DNA of 43,172 nucleotides from CAZQCV01 sp964591665 (GTDB taxonomy: Bacteria; Patescibacteriota; Minisyncoccia; Phycocordibacterales; UBA9973): the NCBI GenBank assembly GCA_964591665.1, contig CAZQCV010000003.1:1-43172 (forward strand), given 5' to 3'. The translations under genes and the position numbers were made by a program. The notes beneath the pieces are model-generated. The model ran no database searches, was not told the origin of the DNA, and was given only the letters and a program-made list of their open reading frames with translations. Positions 1 to 7,941 of the stretch are shown here, in pieces. How positions within the stretch are numbered: the stretch's first letter is position 1; the number at the start of each line of letters is the position of its first letter.

Positions 1-14
1 ATCATTCTTTTTTC

Positions 15-43
15 TTGAAGAAAATTCGCGCAAATGATACAAT
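15..43 (+). promoter_or_regulatory. Promoter of the GlmU-like gene
   Basis: A TTGAAG -35 box (15-20) and a TACAAT -10 box (38-43) are separated by 17 bp, and TGA just before the -10 makes it an extended -10. Transcription would begin near base 50, 8 nt before the ATG at 58. This excludes the in-frame ATG at 34, which lies upstream of the -10. Confidence 0.7.
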
Positions 44-57
44 TACATCACCAATAT

Positions 58-816
58 ATGAAAAAAACTCAAGTTATTGTTCTTGCTGCCGGAAAGGGGA
101 AGCGCATGGAATCCGACGGACCAAAAGCGCTTGTTACCTTGGGTGAAAAACCTTTTCTTTCCCACGTGCTTGATATGCTCGATGAACTGCCGCTCGAATA
201 CCCGCCAGTTGTGGTCGTTGGTCATCAAAAAGAAAAAGTGATTGAGGCAATTGGACCTCGATATATATATGCTGAACAAACAGAACAGCTCGGAACTGGA
301 CATGCGGTCCTTTCTGCGAAGAAACACACACATCCAGATCATGGTACGGTTTTTGTGAGTTACACAGATCAACCATTTATAACAAAAGAAACAGTTCAAA
401 AACTCGTGTCTAGACAACAAGAAACAGGTGCAGTGATTTGTATGGCTACAACTATGGTTCCTGATTTTGAAGATTGGAGAAAAGGGTTTCTGGGTTTTGG
501 ACGAATTAAACGTGATGCAGAAAATCACTTAATTGGCATCGTCGAATACAAAGATGCGACAGATGAAGAAAAAGAAATCAAAGAAGTAAATCCTGCATAC
601 TTTGCGTTTGATGCGACATGGCTCTGGGAAAAACTTACTCAGTTGAAGAACGATAATGTTCAAGGTGAGTATTATATAACAGACCTTGTAAAACTTGCAT
701 TCAGTGAAAACCAAAAAATAGAAACAGTTTCGATTGATCCACATGAAGCACTTGGAGCAAATTCAAAAGCGGAATTGGAAATACTAGAAACAATGCTTAA
801 ACAAAAAAACTCCTAG
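58..816 (+). CDS. GlmU-like UDP-sugar pyrophosphorylase, single-domain
   Basis: A 252-residue nucleotidyltransferase resembling the N-terminal half of GlmU, which makes UDP-N-acetylglucosamine from UTP and GlcNAc-1-phosphate for peptidoglycan. Visible are the N-terminal nucleotide loop AAGKGKRM, a downstream lysine in GPKAL, LGTGHAV, a metal-binding Asp in YTDQPF, and NVQGEYYITD near the C-terminus, a GlmU hallmark. The C-terminal left-handed beta-helix acetyltransferase half of GlmU is absent, so acetylation of GlcN-1-P would need another protein. The start at 58 fits the family N-terminus and the promoter. It converges on trxB and shares its terminator. Exact sugar specificity is inferred. 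Confidence 0.8.
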   Translation: MKKTQVIVLAAGKGKRMESDGPKALVTLGEKPFLSHVLDMLDELPLEYPPVVVVGHQKEKVIEAIGPRYIYAEQTEQLGTGHAVLSAKKHTHPDHGTVFVSYTDQPFITKETVQKLVSRQQETGAVICMATTMVPDFEDWRKGFLGFGRIKRDAENHLIGIVEYKDATDEEKEIKEVNPAYFAFDATWLWEKLTQLKNDNVQGEYYITDLVKLAFSENQKIETVSIDPHEALGANSKAELEILETMLKQKNS

Positions 817-832
817 CATTAGGAGTTTTTTT
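803..832. terminator. Bidirectional terminator overlapping two stop codons
   Basis: A perfect 13-bp stem (803-815 with 820-832) closes on a GCAT loop. It has seven A on the left and seven T on the right, so it works on both strands. The TAG stop of the GlmU-like gene (814-816) and the TAA stop of trxB (819-821, minus) both lie inside the hairpin. Confidence 0.9.
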
Positions 833-1763
833 GTTCTTTATGAAATGTAATGTAGATATCTTCAAGTGCTTTCACTGCCTCACCTGAAGCTATATTGTTT
901 TGATGGTACAGGATGTTAGTCACGTCACCGGCTGCCCATACACCAGGAGTTTTAGTTTTGTTTGTCCATGGATCGATCAATATTTTTCCTGCTGCGTCTT
1001 TCTCTACGAGATCTCCAACATAACTAGTATTTGGTATTTGTCCGATCTCTACGAATATTCCAGCACAAGGGATCGTTTCTTCTTCACCTGATTCTTTATG
1101 CTTTATTTTTATACCATTTACGAAGACGGTTCCAGTTACTTCGAGCATCTCAATATTTTTAACGATGCGAACTTTTGGATTTTGTGTGACAGACTCTACG
1201 GTAATTTCATCAGCACGAAAAGTCTCTGAACGATTGAGTAACGTGACACTCTTACAATACGCTGCGAGTTGAAGTACTGTCTCAAACGCTGCATTGCCAC
1301 CACCGACAACTACTACGTCCTGATCAGAAAAGAGAGGACCATCACATGTTGCACAGTAGGTGAGACCTTTGTGTTCAAATACATCTGCACCTGGTACATC
1401 TAGTTTTCGTCGCTCAGATCCAGAAGTAATAAGTACTGTTTTACCTTTAATGGTTTTAGCATCATCGGTTTTAACAGTGAAATCTCCGTTGGTGCCAGAA
1501 ATATTCGTCACTTTGGATCCTTCAAAAACAGTTAATACATCACTCTTGTATTCCAAGACATGCTTCTTGAAACTTTCTTTCAGTGCTTCACCGCTAATAT
1601 GTGGTGTACCTATCCAGTTTTGAATGTCGCTCGAAACAGTAGACTGACCGCCAAATTCGTATGTGACAAGAGCTGTTTTAAGTCTTTTACGAGCGGCATA
1701 AACTGCCCCTGAAGTTCCAGCGGGTCCGCCACCGATAATAATGAGATCAAATATTGTATCCAT
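819..1763 (-). CDS. trxB: Thioredoxin reductase
   Basis: A 314-residue FAD- and NAD(P)H-dependent reductase that keeps thioredoxin reduced. The FAD-binding Rossmann motif GGGPAG lies near the N-terminus, the redox-active pair is in CATCD (normal CxxC for low-molecular-weight TrxR), a second dinucleotide motif VVGGGNAA follows, and the C-terminal FAD motif AAGDV is present. Length is as expected. Start 1763 is chosen because the longer reading from 1805 runs through the ftsZ terminator and adds 14 non-homologous residues; TGATAAAAT (1772-1780, minus) also lies 8 nt upstream of this ATG. Confidence 0.92.
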   Translation of the reverse strand: MDTIFDLIIIGGGPAGTSGAVYAARKRLKTALVTYEFGGQSTVSSDIQNWIGTPHISGEALKESFKKHVLEYKSDVLTVFEGSKVTNISGTNGDFTVKTDDAKTIKGKTVLITSGSERRKLDVPGADVFEHKGLTYCATCDGPLFSDQDVVVVGGGNAAFETVLQLAAYCKSVTLLNRSETFRADEITVESVTQNPKVRIVKNIEMLEVTGTVFVNGIKIKHKESGEEETIPCAGIFVEIGQIPNTSYVGDLVEKDAAGKILIDPWTNKTKTPGVWAAGDVTNILYHQNNIASGEAVKALEDIYITFHKEQKNS

Positions 1764-1771
1764 AGGTATCC

Positions 1772-1780
1772 ATTTTATCA
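1772..1780 (-). promoter_or_regulatory. Extended -10 of trxB
   Basis: On the minus strand TGATAAAAT reads as an extended -10 box (TGn plus TAAAAT). It ends 8 nt before the trxB ATG, so the message would be leaderless or nearly so. Confidence 0.5.
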
Positions 1781-1796
1781 CTTTATAAAGAAAAGT

Positions 1797-1824
1797 AAAA
1801 ACCACCTAAAATTAGGTGGTTTTT
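1797..1824 (-). terminator. Intrinsic terminator of ftsZ
   Basis: A perfect inverted repeat with arms 1797-1809 and 1812-1824 (core CCACCTAA/TTAGGTGG) lies just past the ftsZ stop and ends in a T-rich run on the minus strand. It separates the ftsZ operon from trxB. Confidence 0.85.
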
Positions 1825-1832
1825 AGAGTATT

Positions 1833-3035
1833 TTATTTCTTTCTTCGTAAGAATGCTGGAACCGCACTCCAATCGTCTGTATCATCGCCGAAATCATCAT
1901 CTATGATAATTCGTTCTGGTTTAGTGTCTGTGCCACTTTTCCGAACATATTCTGACGTCGTTGGAGTTTCTTCTTTTATAGGCGCTTGAACACTTTGTAC
2001 CGTTGGTTCTTTCTTTTCTTCGATAACAACGCGTGTTGGTTGTGGCGCTACCTGTTGTGCTTGTTTGCGAGATTGTCCATCTTGAGGAAACCCTGTCGCG
2101 ATAACAGTTACTTTTACTTCACCCTTATTGAGTCTGTCATCTTTAATAGTACCAAAAATAATTTTTGCGTCTTTATCAACTGACTGCGTGATGACTTTTG
2201 CTGCTTCTTGAACTTCATGAATCGTAAGATCGTCATTTCCTGCGATAGCAAAGAGAACACCTTGTGCACCATCAATAGAAACTTCGAGAAGAGGTGAGTT
2301 GATTGCTTCTGTTGCTGCCTTTACTGCACGATCCTCACCAGCTGATTGTCCGATACCCATAAGTGCGGTACCAGTATCTGCCATAATCGCTTTTATATCA
2401 GCAAAGTCCACGTTAATGATACCAGGAGTTGTAATAAGATCAGAAATACCTTCAACGGCTTGACGAAGTACGTCGTCACACATTGCGAATGCGTCTTTGA
2501 AACTGGTATCTTTGCCACTGATAGACAAAAGTCGATCATTAGGAATCACAATAATTGCATCAACTTCTTTTTTGAGTTCACTCAAGCCTTCGTCTGCAAG
2601 TCGCATTCGTTGGTTACCTTCAAAGAAAAATGGTTTTGTCACTACTGCAACCGTGAGTATTCCTTGTTCTTTTGATGCACGAGCAACAACAGGTGCTGCA
2701 CCTGTTCCTGTTCCACCACCCATACCACAAGCGATAAACACCATGTCTGAACCTTTGATAGCGTCTTGGATTTCTGCCTTAGTTTCTTCTGCTGCTCGTT
2801 TTCCTACTTCTGGATTCATTCCAGCACCGAGACCTTTTGTTAAGTTTTTACCAAGGTGGATTTTTGTTTCTGCGAGAGAATTGTGAAGATCTTGCGTGTC
2901 AGTATTCATCGCAATAAACTGGACATTTCTGACCTTTGAAGCAACCATGTGGTTGAGTGCATTTTTTCCTGAACCTCCGACACCGATGACCGTTATTCGT
3001 GCGAATGTTTCTATAGCTGGGTTGATTTTAGGCAT
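1833..3035 (-). CDS. ftsZ: Cell division protein FtsZ
   Basis: A 400-residue tubulin-like GTPase that polymerises into the division ring at mid-cell. The N-terminal GVGGSGKNAL begins the nucleotide-binding domain, and the tubulin signature GGGTGTGAAP is intact. The catalytic domain runs to about residue 320. A low-complexity linker rich in Gln, Pro and Glu follows, and the protein ends in a conserved C-terminal peptide (WSAVPAFLRRKK) that binds FtsA. The last gene of the minus-strand rpsU-ybeY-ftsA-ftsZ block, 70 bp after ftsA, with its own extended -10 in that gap. A strong terminator follows. Confidence 0.97.
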   Translation of the reverse strand: MPKINPAIETFARITVIGVGGSGKNALNHMVASKVRNVQFIAMNTDTQDLHNSLAETKIHLGKNLTKGLGAGMNPEVGKRAAEETKAEIQDAIKGSDMVFIACGMGGGTGTGAAPVVARASKEQGILTVAVVTKPFFFEGNQRMRLADEGLSELKKEVDAIIVIPNDRLLSISGKDTSFKDAFAMCDDVLRQAVEGISDLITTPGIINVDFADIKAIMADTGTALMGIGQSAGEDRAVKAATEAINSPLLEVSIDGAQGVLFAIAGNDDLTIHEVQEAAKVITQSVDKDAKIIFGTIKDDRLNKGEVKVTVIATGFPQDGQSRKQAQQVAPQPTRVVIEEKKEPTVQSVQAPIKEETPTTSEYVRKSGTDTKPERIIIDDDFGDDTDDWSAVPAFLRRKK

Positions 3036-3073
3036 ATGGATTAACGTGAATTTAGTTATTGACTAACAGTAGC

Positions 3074-3082
3074 ATCATAGCA
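3074..3082 (-). promoter_or_regulatory. Internal extended -10 upstream of ftsZ
   Basis: TGCTATGAT on the minus strand lies in the ftsA-ftsZ gap, with a leader of about 30 nt to the ftsZ ATG. It could raise FtsZ above FtsA levels, as is usual in bacteria. No clear -35 box is visible. Confidence 0.45.
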
Positions 3083-3105
3083 GATATAGGTTAAAAAGTA
3101 AAAGG

Positions 3106-4269
3106 CTAGGGTAGGAATTGCTTAAAGAAGGCAGTAGCACTTTTTTTAATTTTCTTTACAAGTTCTTCTGTGCTTCCGACAGGAGAAAATTCTTCATATT
3201 GTGGAGCCATAGTTACAAGACCATATGGTACGTTCCAAATCGGATCGCGTACTTTGCCTTTCATCTCTGTTTGTAGTTCGATAGTTGCTTTTTTTGTTGG
3301 GAGATGGAGTAACGCTTTTGAGAATTCTTCCATCATTGCAAGCGATGATCCTCCACCAGTCAGTACTATCCCTGCAGGTAACAACTCATACCGTTTTATT
3401 TTTTTTAAATAGTTTCCGACAAGTTCAAAGATATCAGAAAGTCGTGCTTCTATAATTTCTTCTAATTTTCGCTTTGAACCAAAGTCATGCGCACCTGTTT
3501 TTATTCGTTCTGCATCGTCTAGCTCGACTTGAAGGCCGAGTGCAATATCATTTGTTATGTCTGCTGATCCAAGTGCAAAAACATGCAATCCGATAACTTG
3601 GTTGTTTTCATATACTACCAATGAGACTGTTTCTGCACCAACATTAACAAGACCAACCCCGACGGATTTTTGGCGGTCTGTAAGTGTGGTGTACGAACTG
3701 GCAATTGGTGCTGGGATGATGTCTACTATCTCTATCTCATTCTCAACAAATACATCTTCGAGTAGGTCTATATGCTGTTCGAGGCAAAACACGAAAAGTA
3801 CTTTTACTTCTAGTTTTGTACCATTCATTCCAATAGGATTTCCGAGAACTTCTTTTCCGTCTATTTTATATTGGATATTGTTTTGAAATATTACCCGTCT
3901 GTTTATGAGACTTAATGTAGCAAGAGCGTCTTTGACGGCTTTGTCTATGTCGAGGCTGGTTATCTCACCATCAGCTTTTCCTATAATCGTAGTGCCACTA
4001 CAGGTGACACTATCAAGGCTCACACCACCCATAGAAACGAGGACTTTTTTAATATCTACACCACTCACATTCCTTGCTTCACGTATTGCTTTTGAAACAG
4101 TTTTTCTAGTTTCTTCAGGATGGATAATGTACCCATGACGAACACCTCGGGTCTCAACTTGAACCAAGGCTAAAGCAACAGGATCCTGGATCCCTTCTTT
4201 GTGTTCTGCTACCACGACACGCGTAGTACGACTTCCGATATCTATACCGACAGAAATGTGTTTTATCAT
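3106..4269 (-). CDS. ftsA: Cell division protein FtsA
   Basis: A 387-residue actin-fold ATPase that tethers FtsZ filaments to the membrane and recruits other division proteins. Visible are the actin phosphate-1 motif GIDIGSRTTRVVV at residues 8-20, an SHS2 (1C) region after about residue 85, a second phosphate segment VGLVNVGAETVS, an adenosine motif VLTGGGSSL, and a C-terminal amphipathic helix ending SATAFFKQFLP, the usual membrane anchor. The ATG overlaps the ybeY stop by 4 nt (ATGA), indicating translational coupling. The length is slightly below typical FtsA (about 420). Confidence 0.93.
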   Translation of the reverse strand: MIKHISVGIDIGSRTTRVVVAEHKEGIQDPVALALVQVETRGVRHGYIIHPEETRKTVSKAIREARNVSGVDIKKVLVSMGGVSLDSVTCSGTTIIGKADGEITSLDIDKAVKDALATLSLINRRVIFQNNIQYKIDGKEVLGNPIGMNGTKLEVKVLFVFCLEQHIDLLEDVFVENEIEIVDIIPAPIASSYTTLTDRQKSVGVGLVNVGAETVSLVVYENNQVIGLHVFALGSADITNDIALGLQVELDDAERIKTGAHDFGSKRKLEEIIEARLSDIFELVGNYLKKIKRYELLPAGIVLTGGGSSLAMMEEFSKALLHLPTKKATIELQTEMKGKVRDPIWNVPYGLVTMAPQYEEFSPVGSTEELVKKIKKSATAFFKQFLP

Positions 4270-4676
4270 GGGAGTGGTTTTTTTGTTATGTACTCGAAGT
4301 ATTTTTTCTCGTACTTATCCATTGTACTACCATGTTCCATTCCTTTCAAATGTAAACACCCGTGGATAACCAAAAAAACAGTAAATTCAGGAAGCGTCAT
4401 GTTAAATTTAGGCGCATCTTTTTTTATGGTATCTAAATGTAAAATCAATTCTCCAGATGTCTTGGAATGTTCAAAACTTAAAATATTTGTTGCTTTGTTT
4501 TTATTTCGGAATCGGTAGTTTAGTGTCTTTGATTTTTTTGTGCCAACAAAACTAACAGAAAGATCAAACTTTTTTCCTAGAATTGCATCTCGTATAGCAA
4601 TAAAAGGCACACGAGGAAGTGTACCTTTTATTGATGACGTAACAGACAAGTTGTTTTTGTCAAGAATGCTTTTCAT
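4266..4676 (-). CDS. ybeY: rRNA maturation endoribonuclease YbeY
   Basis: A 136-residue single-strand endoribonuclease needed for 16S rRNA 3-prime end maturation and ribosome quality control. The zinc-binding signature HGCLHLKGMEH matches the family H-x3-H-x5-H pattern. The N-terminal region carries the family strand YRFRNKNKATNILSF. It ends in TGA within the ATGA overlap with ftsA, showing that TGA is a stop in this genome. It lies 4 bp after rpsU, pairing a ribosomal protein gene with a ribosome maturation enzyme. Confidence 0.93.
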   Translation of the reverse strand: MKSILDKNNLSVTSSIKGTLPRVPFIAIRDAILGKKFDLSVSFVGTKKSKTLNYRFRNKNKATNILSFEHSKTSGELILHLDTIKKDAPKFNMTLPEFTVFLVIHGCLHLKGMEHGSTMDKYEKKYFEYITKKPLP

Positions 4677-4680
4677 TGTT

Positions 4681-4920
4681 TTATGAGCGGCGATCTGGAA
4701 GTTTTCCCAGTTTTTTTAGTTTTTCAATTTCTTTTCTTCGGTCTATTTTGCGGAGCATCATTTCTTTCTCTGAAAGTTTTGACATTGGTCGTTCGTTGTA
4801 TCGCTTTCCTTTGACTGTTGGTACGATACCAGAATCCATTACCTTACGAGAAAAACGACGAAGCAAGTTCGTGTTATTTTCGTTTCCGTTTTTCTTAACC
4901 TCAATTTGTACTTTACTCAT
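4681..4920 (-). CDS. rpsU: Ribosomal protein bS21
   Basis: A 79-residue basic protein with the bS21 core: LLRRFSRKVMDSGIV followed by a charged helix with many Lys and Arg and a Lys-rich tail. bS21 sits on the small subunit near the anti-Shine-Dalgarno region and affects initiation. The start at 4920 fits the family; the longer reading from 4956 would run through the promoter. The -10 lies 7 nt before this ATG, so the mRNA is probably leaderless. First gene of the rpsU-ybeY-ftsA-ftsZ block. Confidence 0.85.
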   Translation of the reverse strand: MSKVQIEVKKNGNENNTNLLRRFSRKVMDSGIVPTVKGKRYNERPMSKLSEKEMMLRKIDRRKEIEKLKKLGKLPDRRS

Positions 4921-4927
4921 GACTCGC

Positions 4928-4956
4928 ATTCTAGCATAGATACAATATATTCGCAA
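4928..4956 (-). promoter_or_regulatory. Promoter of the rpsU-ybeY-ftsA-ftsZ operon
   Basis: On the minus strand TTGCGA (4956-4951), a 17-bp spacer and TAGAAT (4933-4928), with TGC before the -10, form a strong extended promoter. The -10 ends 7 nt from the rpsU ATG, predicting a leaderless transcript. Confidence 0.75.
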
Positions 4957-4972
4957 GAGGTTGGGTGTTTGT

Positions 4973-6829
4973 TTATAAGAGCGAATCAGGATTTATTTCG
5001 TATACTCCTGTTTTTGGGAACGAGTGCAATGAGGTTAATAATTCTTGTCTTTTTGTACTCGGATTATTCCATAGTTCTCGTTCAATAAAAGCAGAACCGA
5101 TAAACACATACTGTGCCTTTGATTTGTGATACATAATATTCGTCTGTACGTTGATTGCTGATATTTTTTTCCAATTATGTTCGATCTGTTGTATCTGAAT
5201 TTCATAGGGTAATGATACTGTATATTTTATGTGTATATATAGAGGAGGATATTTGAAGTGCATACGCTCTTGAATATGACTCTCTGACCATTTTTTAATG
5301 GTGCTAGTTTGATAAGCTTCTATTGCTGGTTGCTCTGTATCAAAAACCTGGACTAACATTTCTTTTTTCGTTATTGATTCCATACTAAGAAGTATCTCAA
5401 AAACTTTTCTCTCCGCATCCAAGAGTGGTAATTCGAATAGTGAATCACATGACACGATAGCGCTGTATGAAACAGGTTCACGTATAAGATGTAGACCTTT
5501 TTCTCCAACGATAAGACATGCTCGCTGAGATTTTTCAAATTGTTGCAGTATTTTTTTTGCCTGTTTTTTCGTTTTTGTTACCTCGCTATCAATGCGAAAT
5601 GTTTCCAGTTCTGGGAATTTTGTTTTTACTTCTGTTTCGATTGTCTCTGTCCCAGCTCCAAATGGTAACAAAAATCTACTGCCACATTGTTGGCATGGCT
5701 TAGTTGCTTCATATGTCGTGTGGCACTTAGAACAACGAAATACTCTACCTTCTGGTCGAGTTACCAATACTAAAGGTGTTGCACACGTATCGCAACATAG
5801 TGTTGCTTGGCATGTCTGGCATTTCGTAAATGTCGCAAGGCCGTTTCGTACACCATAGAGAACCACCTTGCTTTTTTCTTTTGTAACTACCTCTAATAAT
5901 GAATTAAGCGCTTCGGAGAAGAGTGTATAGTCTCGGTCTTTGGGTCGTGCGACTACTACTGTTTTGATTTCTTTTTGCGGCCACTGTAGCGGTACATAAC
6001 TATCGTACGTACCGTTGTTTAAAAGATATAGTGTTTCGGTGGATAAGAGTGTATCACCTCGAATACTTCGATCTGAAGAAACTTCTGAAAGTGCTAACAC
6101 TATTTTATCCATATGCAGTTTCGAGATATGATCTCGGTAATATGGAGAAGATTCGTGCTCAACAATTACAATATGTTTTTTATAGAGGAGGCTTGGAAAA
6201 TAATATGGAGTAGTTACGACCACTATAGGATGTTTGTTTGTGTTTATAAATTTTAGCGATTCTTCTCTTGTTCTGCTTGATTGCTCACTTGTAATCTTGA
6301 CGCTTATGGACTCTATTCCTTTTTTAATTGCTTCATACCAAAAATCTATTTCTTGAACCGTAGGTACTAAAACAATCACAGATTGTTGATTTGAGAATGC
6401 GCTACGTATTAGAGCTTTGTATTGTATTATTCGTTCTGTCGTATTTGCTTGGATAACCTCTATTCTTGTCTTTTTGGGTAGTGGTAATTTCGTAGTGTTT
6501 TCTTTTGATAAATACTCATACGGTATAGCGTGCCGAAATATGTAGTTTAAATGTACGACATGATAATCAGCAATGTTTTGGTAGATATCAATAAAAGGTA
6601 TTTTAAAATTAGGCTCTTGTTCTGGTAGTTTTCTCATCTCAAAAGGTGCTTCTTTTATTGTTTGTTTTTCTGAAAGCAACGCCGTTGTTCCAGTAACGAT
6701 ACCTGACACTTTTTGTTTACCAAGTGGCGCAATAACAAAAGCACCAATTTCATATGGTTTCTTTGAGAAATATGATAACTCATCTGTTTGCGGGTTATGT
6801 GAAAGCGGAATGATAGTAATGAGATACAT
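4973..6829 (-). CDS. priA: PriA-like primosomal protein lacking helicase motifs
   Basis: A 618-residue protein aligned to PriA, the replication restart helicase. It keeps a PriA-type N-terminal 3-prime-DNA-binding start (residues 1-50), the zinc-binding insertion (Cys 337, 340, 346, 349, 366, 369, 379, 382) and GAGTET at 391-396. The ATPase motifs are gone: where PriA has a Walker A loop this protein reads QANTTERII (127-135), the DEEH box is reduced to VEHESS (223-228), and the C-terminal GRAGR arginine-finger motif is missing. It is therefore probably a DNA- or primosome-binding scaffold and not a motor. The reading frame is intact over its full length, so it does not look like a decaying pseudogene. 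Confidence 0.78.
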   Translation of the reverse strand: MYLITIIPLSHNPQTDELSYFSKKPYEIGAFVIAPLGKQKVSGIVTGTTALLSEKQTIKEAPFEMRKLPEQEPNFKIPFIDIYQNIADYHVVHLNYIFRHAIPYEYLSKENTTKLPLPKKTRIEVIQANTTERIIQYKALIRSAFSNQQSVIVLVPTVQEIDFWYEAIKKGIESISVKITSEQSSRTREESLKFINTNKHPIVVVTTPYYFPSLLYKKHIVIVEHESSPYYRDHISKLHMDKIVLALSEVSSDRSIRGDTLLSTETLYLLNNGTYDSYVPLQWPQKEIKTVVVARPKDRDYTLFSEALNSLLEVVTKEKSKVVLYGVRNGLATFTKCQTCQATLCCDTCATPLVLVTRPEGRVFRCSKCHTTYEATKPCQQCGSRFLLPFGAGTETIETEVKTKFPELETFRIDSEVTKTKKQAKKILQQFEKSQRACLIVGEKGLHLIREPVSYSAIVSCDSLFELPLLDAERKVFEILLSMESITKKEMLVQVFDTEQPAIEAYQTSTIKKWSESHIQERMHFKYPPLYIHIKYTVSLPYEIQIQQIEHNWKKISAINVQTNIMYHKSKAQYVFIGSAFIERELWNNPSTKRQELLTSLHSFPKTGVYEINPDSLL

Positions 6830-6834
6830 ATATG

Positions 6835-6848
6835 TGTAGTGTACTACA
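6835..6848. promoter_or_regulatory. Inverted repeat at the priA promoter
   Basis: TGTAGT and ACTACA are separated by 2 bp. On the minus strand the repeat overlaps TACACT, a possible -10 ending 8 nt before the priA ATG. It could be an operator or simply part of the promoter. Confidence 0.3.
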
Positions 6849-6885
6849 TAAATCTATTTTTATAAAAAATCCCTACGGTATCAAA

Positions 6886-6914
6886 TTGGACTTACTAGGT
6901 ATTTTAAGTATACT
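6886..6914 (+). promoter_or_regulatory. Promoter of mreB
   Basis: TTGGAC (6886-6891), a 17-bp spacer and TATACT (6909-6914). The -10 ends 6 nt before the mreB ATG, so transcription should start at or next to the start codon. Confidence 0.85.
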
Positions 6915-6920
6915 AGAATC

Positions 6921-7934
6921 ATGAAATGGTTTTCTCCGAAAATTGGTATAGATTTGGGTACGGCAAACACGCTCGTATACGTGCCTGGTGAAGGTATTGT
7001 GACGAATGAGCCTTCTGTTGTAGCGGTTTCTGAGATTGACCATAAAGTGCTTGCGATCGGTAACGAAGCCAAAGAGATGGTAGGGAGAACACCAGACAAC
7101 ATTATTGCGTATCGTCCAATGAAGGACGGTGTTATTGCCGATTACCGTATTACAGAAGCAATGCTCAGATATTTTATAGGTAAAGCACTCGGATCATTTG
7201 GACTTTTTAAACCAGATGTTATGGTCTCTGTTCCTGCGGGAATTACTTCAACCGAACGTCGTGCAGTAATCGAAGCGACCCTTAAGGCTGGTGCAAAGAA
7301 TGCCTATGTAGTGAAGGAACCTATTCTTGCAGCAATAGGTGCAGGTATTCCTATCCATGAGTCACAAGGTCATATGATTGTTGATATTGGTGGTGGAACA
7401 ACAGATGTTGCGGTAATTTCTCTTGGCGGTATCGTTGCGTCTACTTCAGTAAAATGTGCCGGCAACAAAGTAGATCAGGCAATTGCTGACTATATTAAAA
7501 AACATTTTAATCTCGCTATCGGAGATAAAACTGCAGAAACCATTAAAAAAGAAATCGGTTCAGCACTTCCACTGGAAGAAGAACTTGAAGCAACTATTAA
7601 AGGTCGCGATTTTATGACGGGCCTTCCTCGAACAGCTCATATTGGTACTAATGAAATTGTTAAAGCGATTGATGTTGAGCTTAAGCAAATTGTTAAAGCG
7701 ATCAAAGATGTGTTGCAAGAGACTCCTCCAGAGCTTGCTTCAGATATCATAGATAATGGCATTATTATGACGGGTGGAACTTCACAACTTCGTAAGTTAC
7801 CAGAACTAGTTTTTAAAAAGACTGGTGTTAAGGCTGTTCTTGCTGAAGACGCGCTTTTTTGTGTTGTAAAAGGTACTGGTGTAGCGCTTGAGCATCTAGA
7901 CACCTACAAGAAAGCCATTATTTCTAAGCGATAA
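6921..7934 (+). CDS. mreB: Rod shape-determining protein MreB
   Basis: A 337-residue actin homologue that forms membrane-bound filaments guiding lateral wall synthesis. The N-terminus has GIDLGTANTLVYV (phosphate 1), the centre has VDIGGGTTDVAVI (phosphate 2), and the C-terminal part has IIMTGGTSQLRKL (adenosine motif). Length is normal for MreB. The N-terminal MKWF could help membrane contact. No mreC or mreD follows; instead a clamp-loader-like gene starts 7 bp downstream. The promoter predicts a leaderless mRNA. Confidence 0.96.
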   Translation: MKWFSPKIGIDLGTANTLVYVPGEGIVTNEPSVVAVSEIDHKVLAIGNEAKEMVGRTPDNIIAYRPMKDGVIADYRITEAMLRYFIGKALGSFGLFKPDVMVSVPAGITSTERRAVIEATLKAGAKNAYVVKEPILAAIGAGIPIHESQGHMIVDIGGGTTDVAVISLGGIVASTSVKCAGNKVDQAIADYIKKHFNLAIGDKTAETIKKEIGSALPLEEELEATIKGRDFMTGLPRTAHIGTNEIVKAIDVELKQIVKAIKDVLQETPPELASDIIDNGIIMTGGTSQLRKLPELVFKKTGVKAVLAEDALFCVVKGTGVALEHLDTYKKAIISKR

Positions 7935-7941
7935 TCATTTT

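Noticed and set aside
34..57. Upstream ATG start for the first gene
   Set aside because: It precedes the -10 box and adds eight residues outside the family alignment.
43..528. 161-codon minus-strand ORF opposite the GlmU-like gene
   Set aside because: Shadow of a real gene; no family features and no promoter.
4266..4268. TGA read as glycine (Gracilibacteria/SR1 code)
   Set aside because: ybeY ends at TGA at the family-appropriate position and in an ATGA overlap, and recognised proteins need no in-frame TGA.
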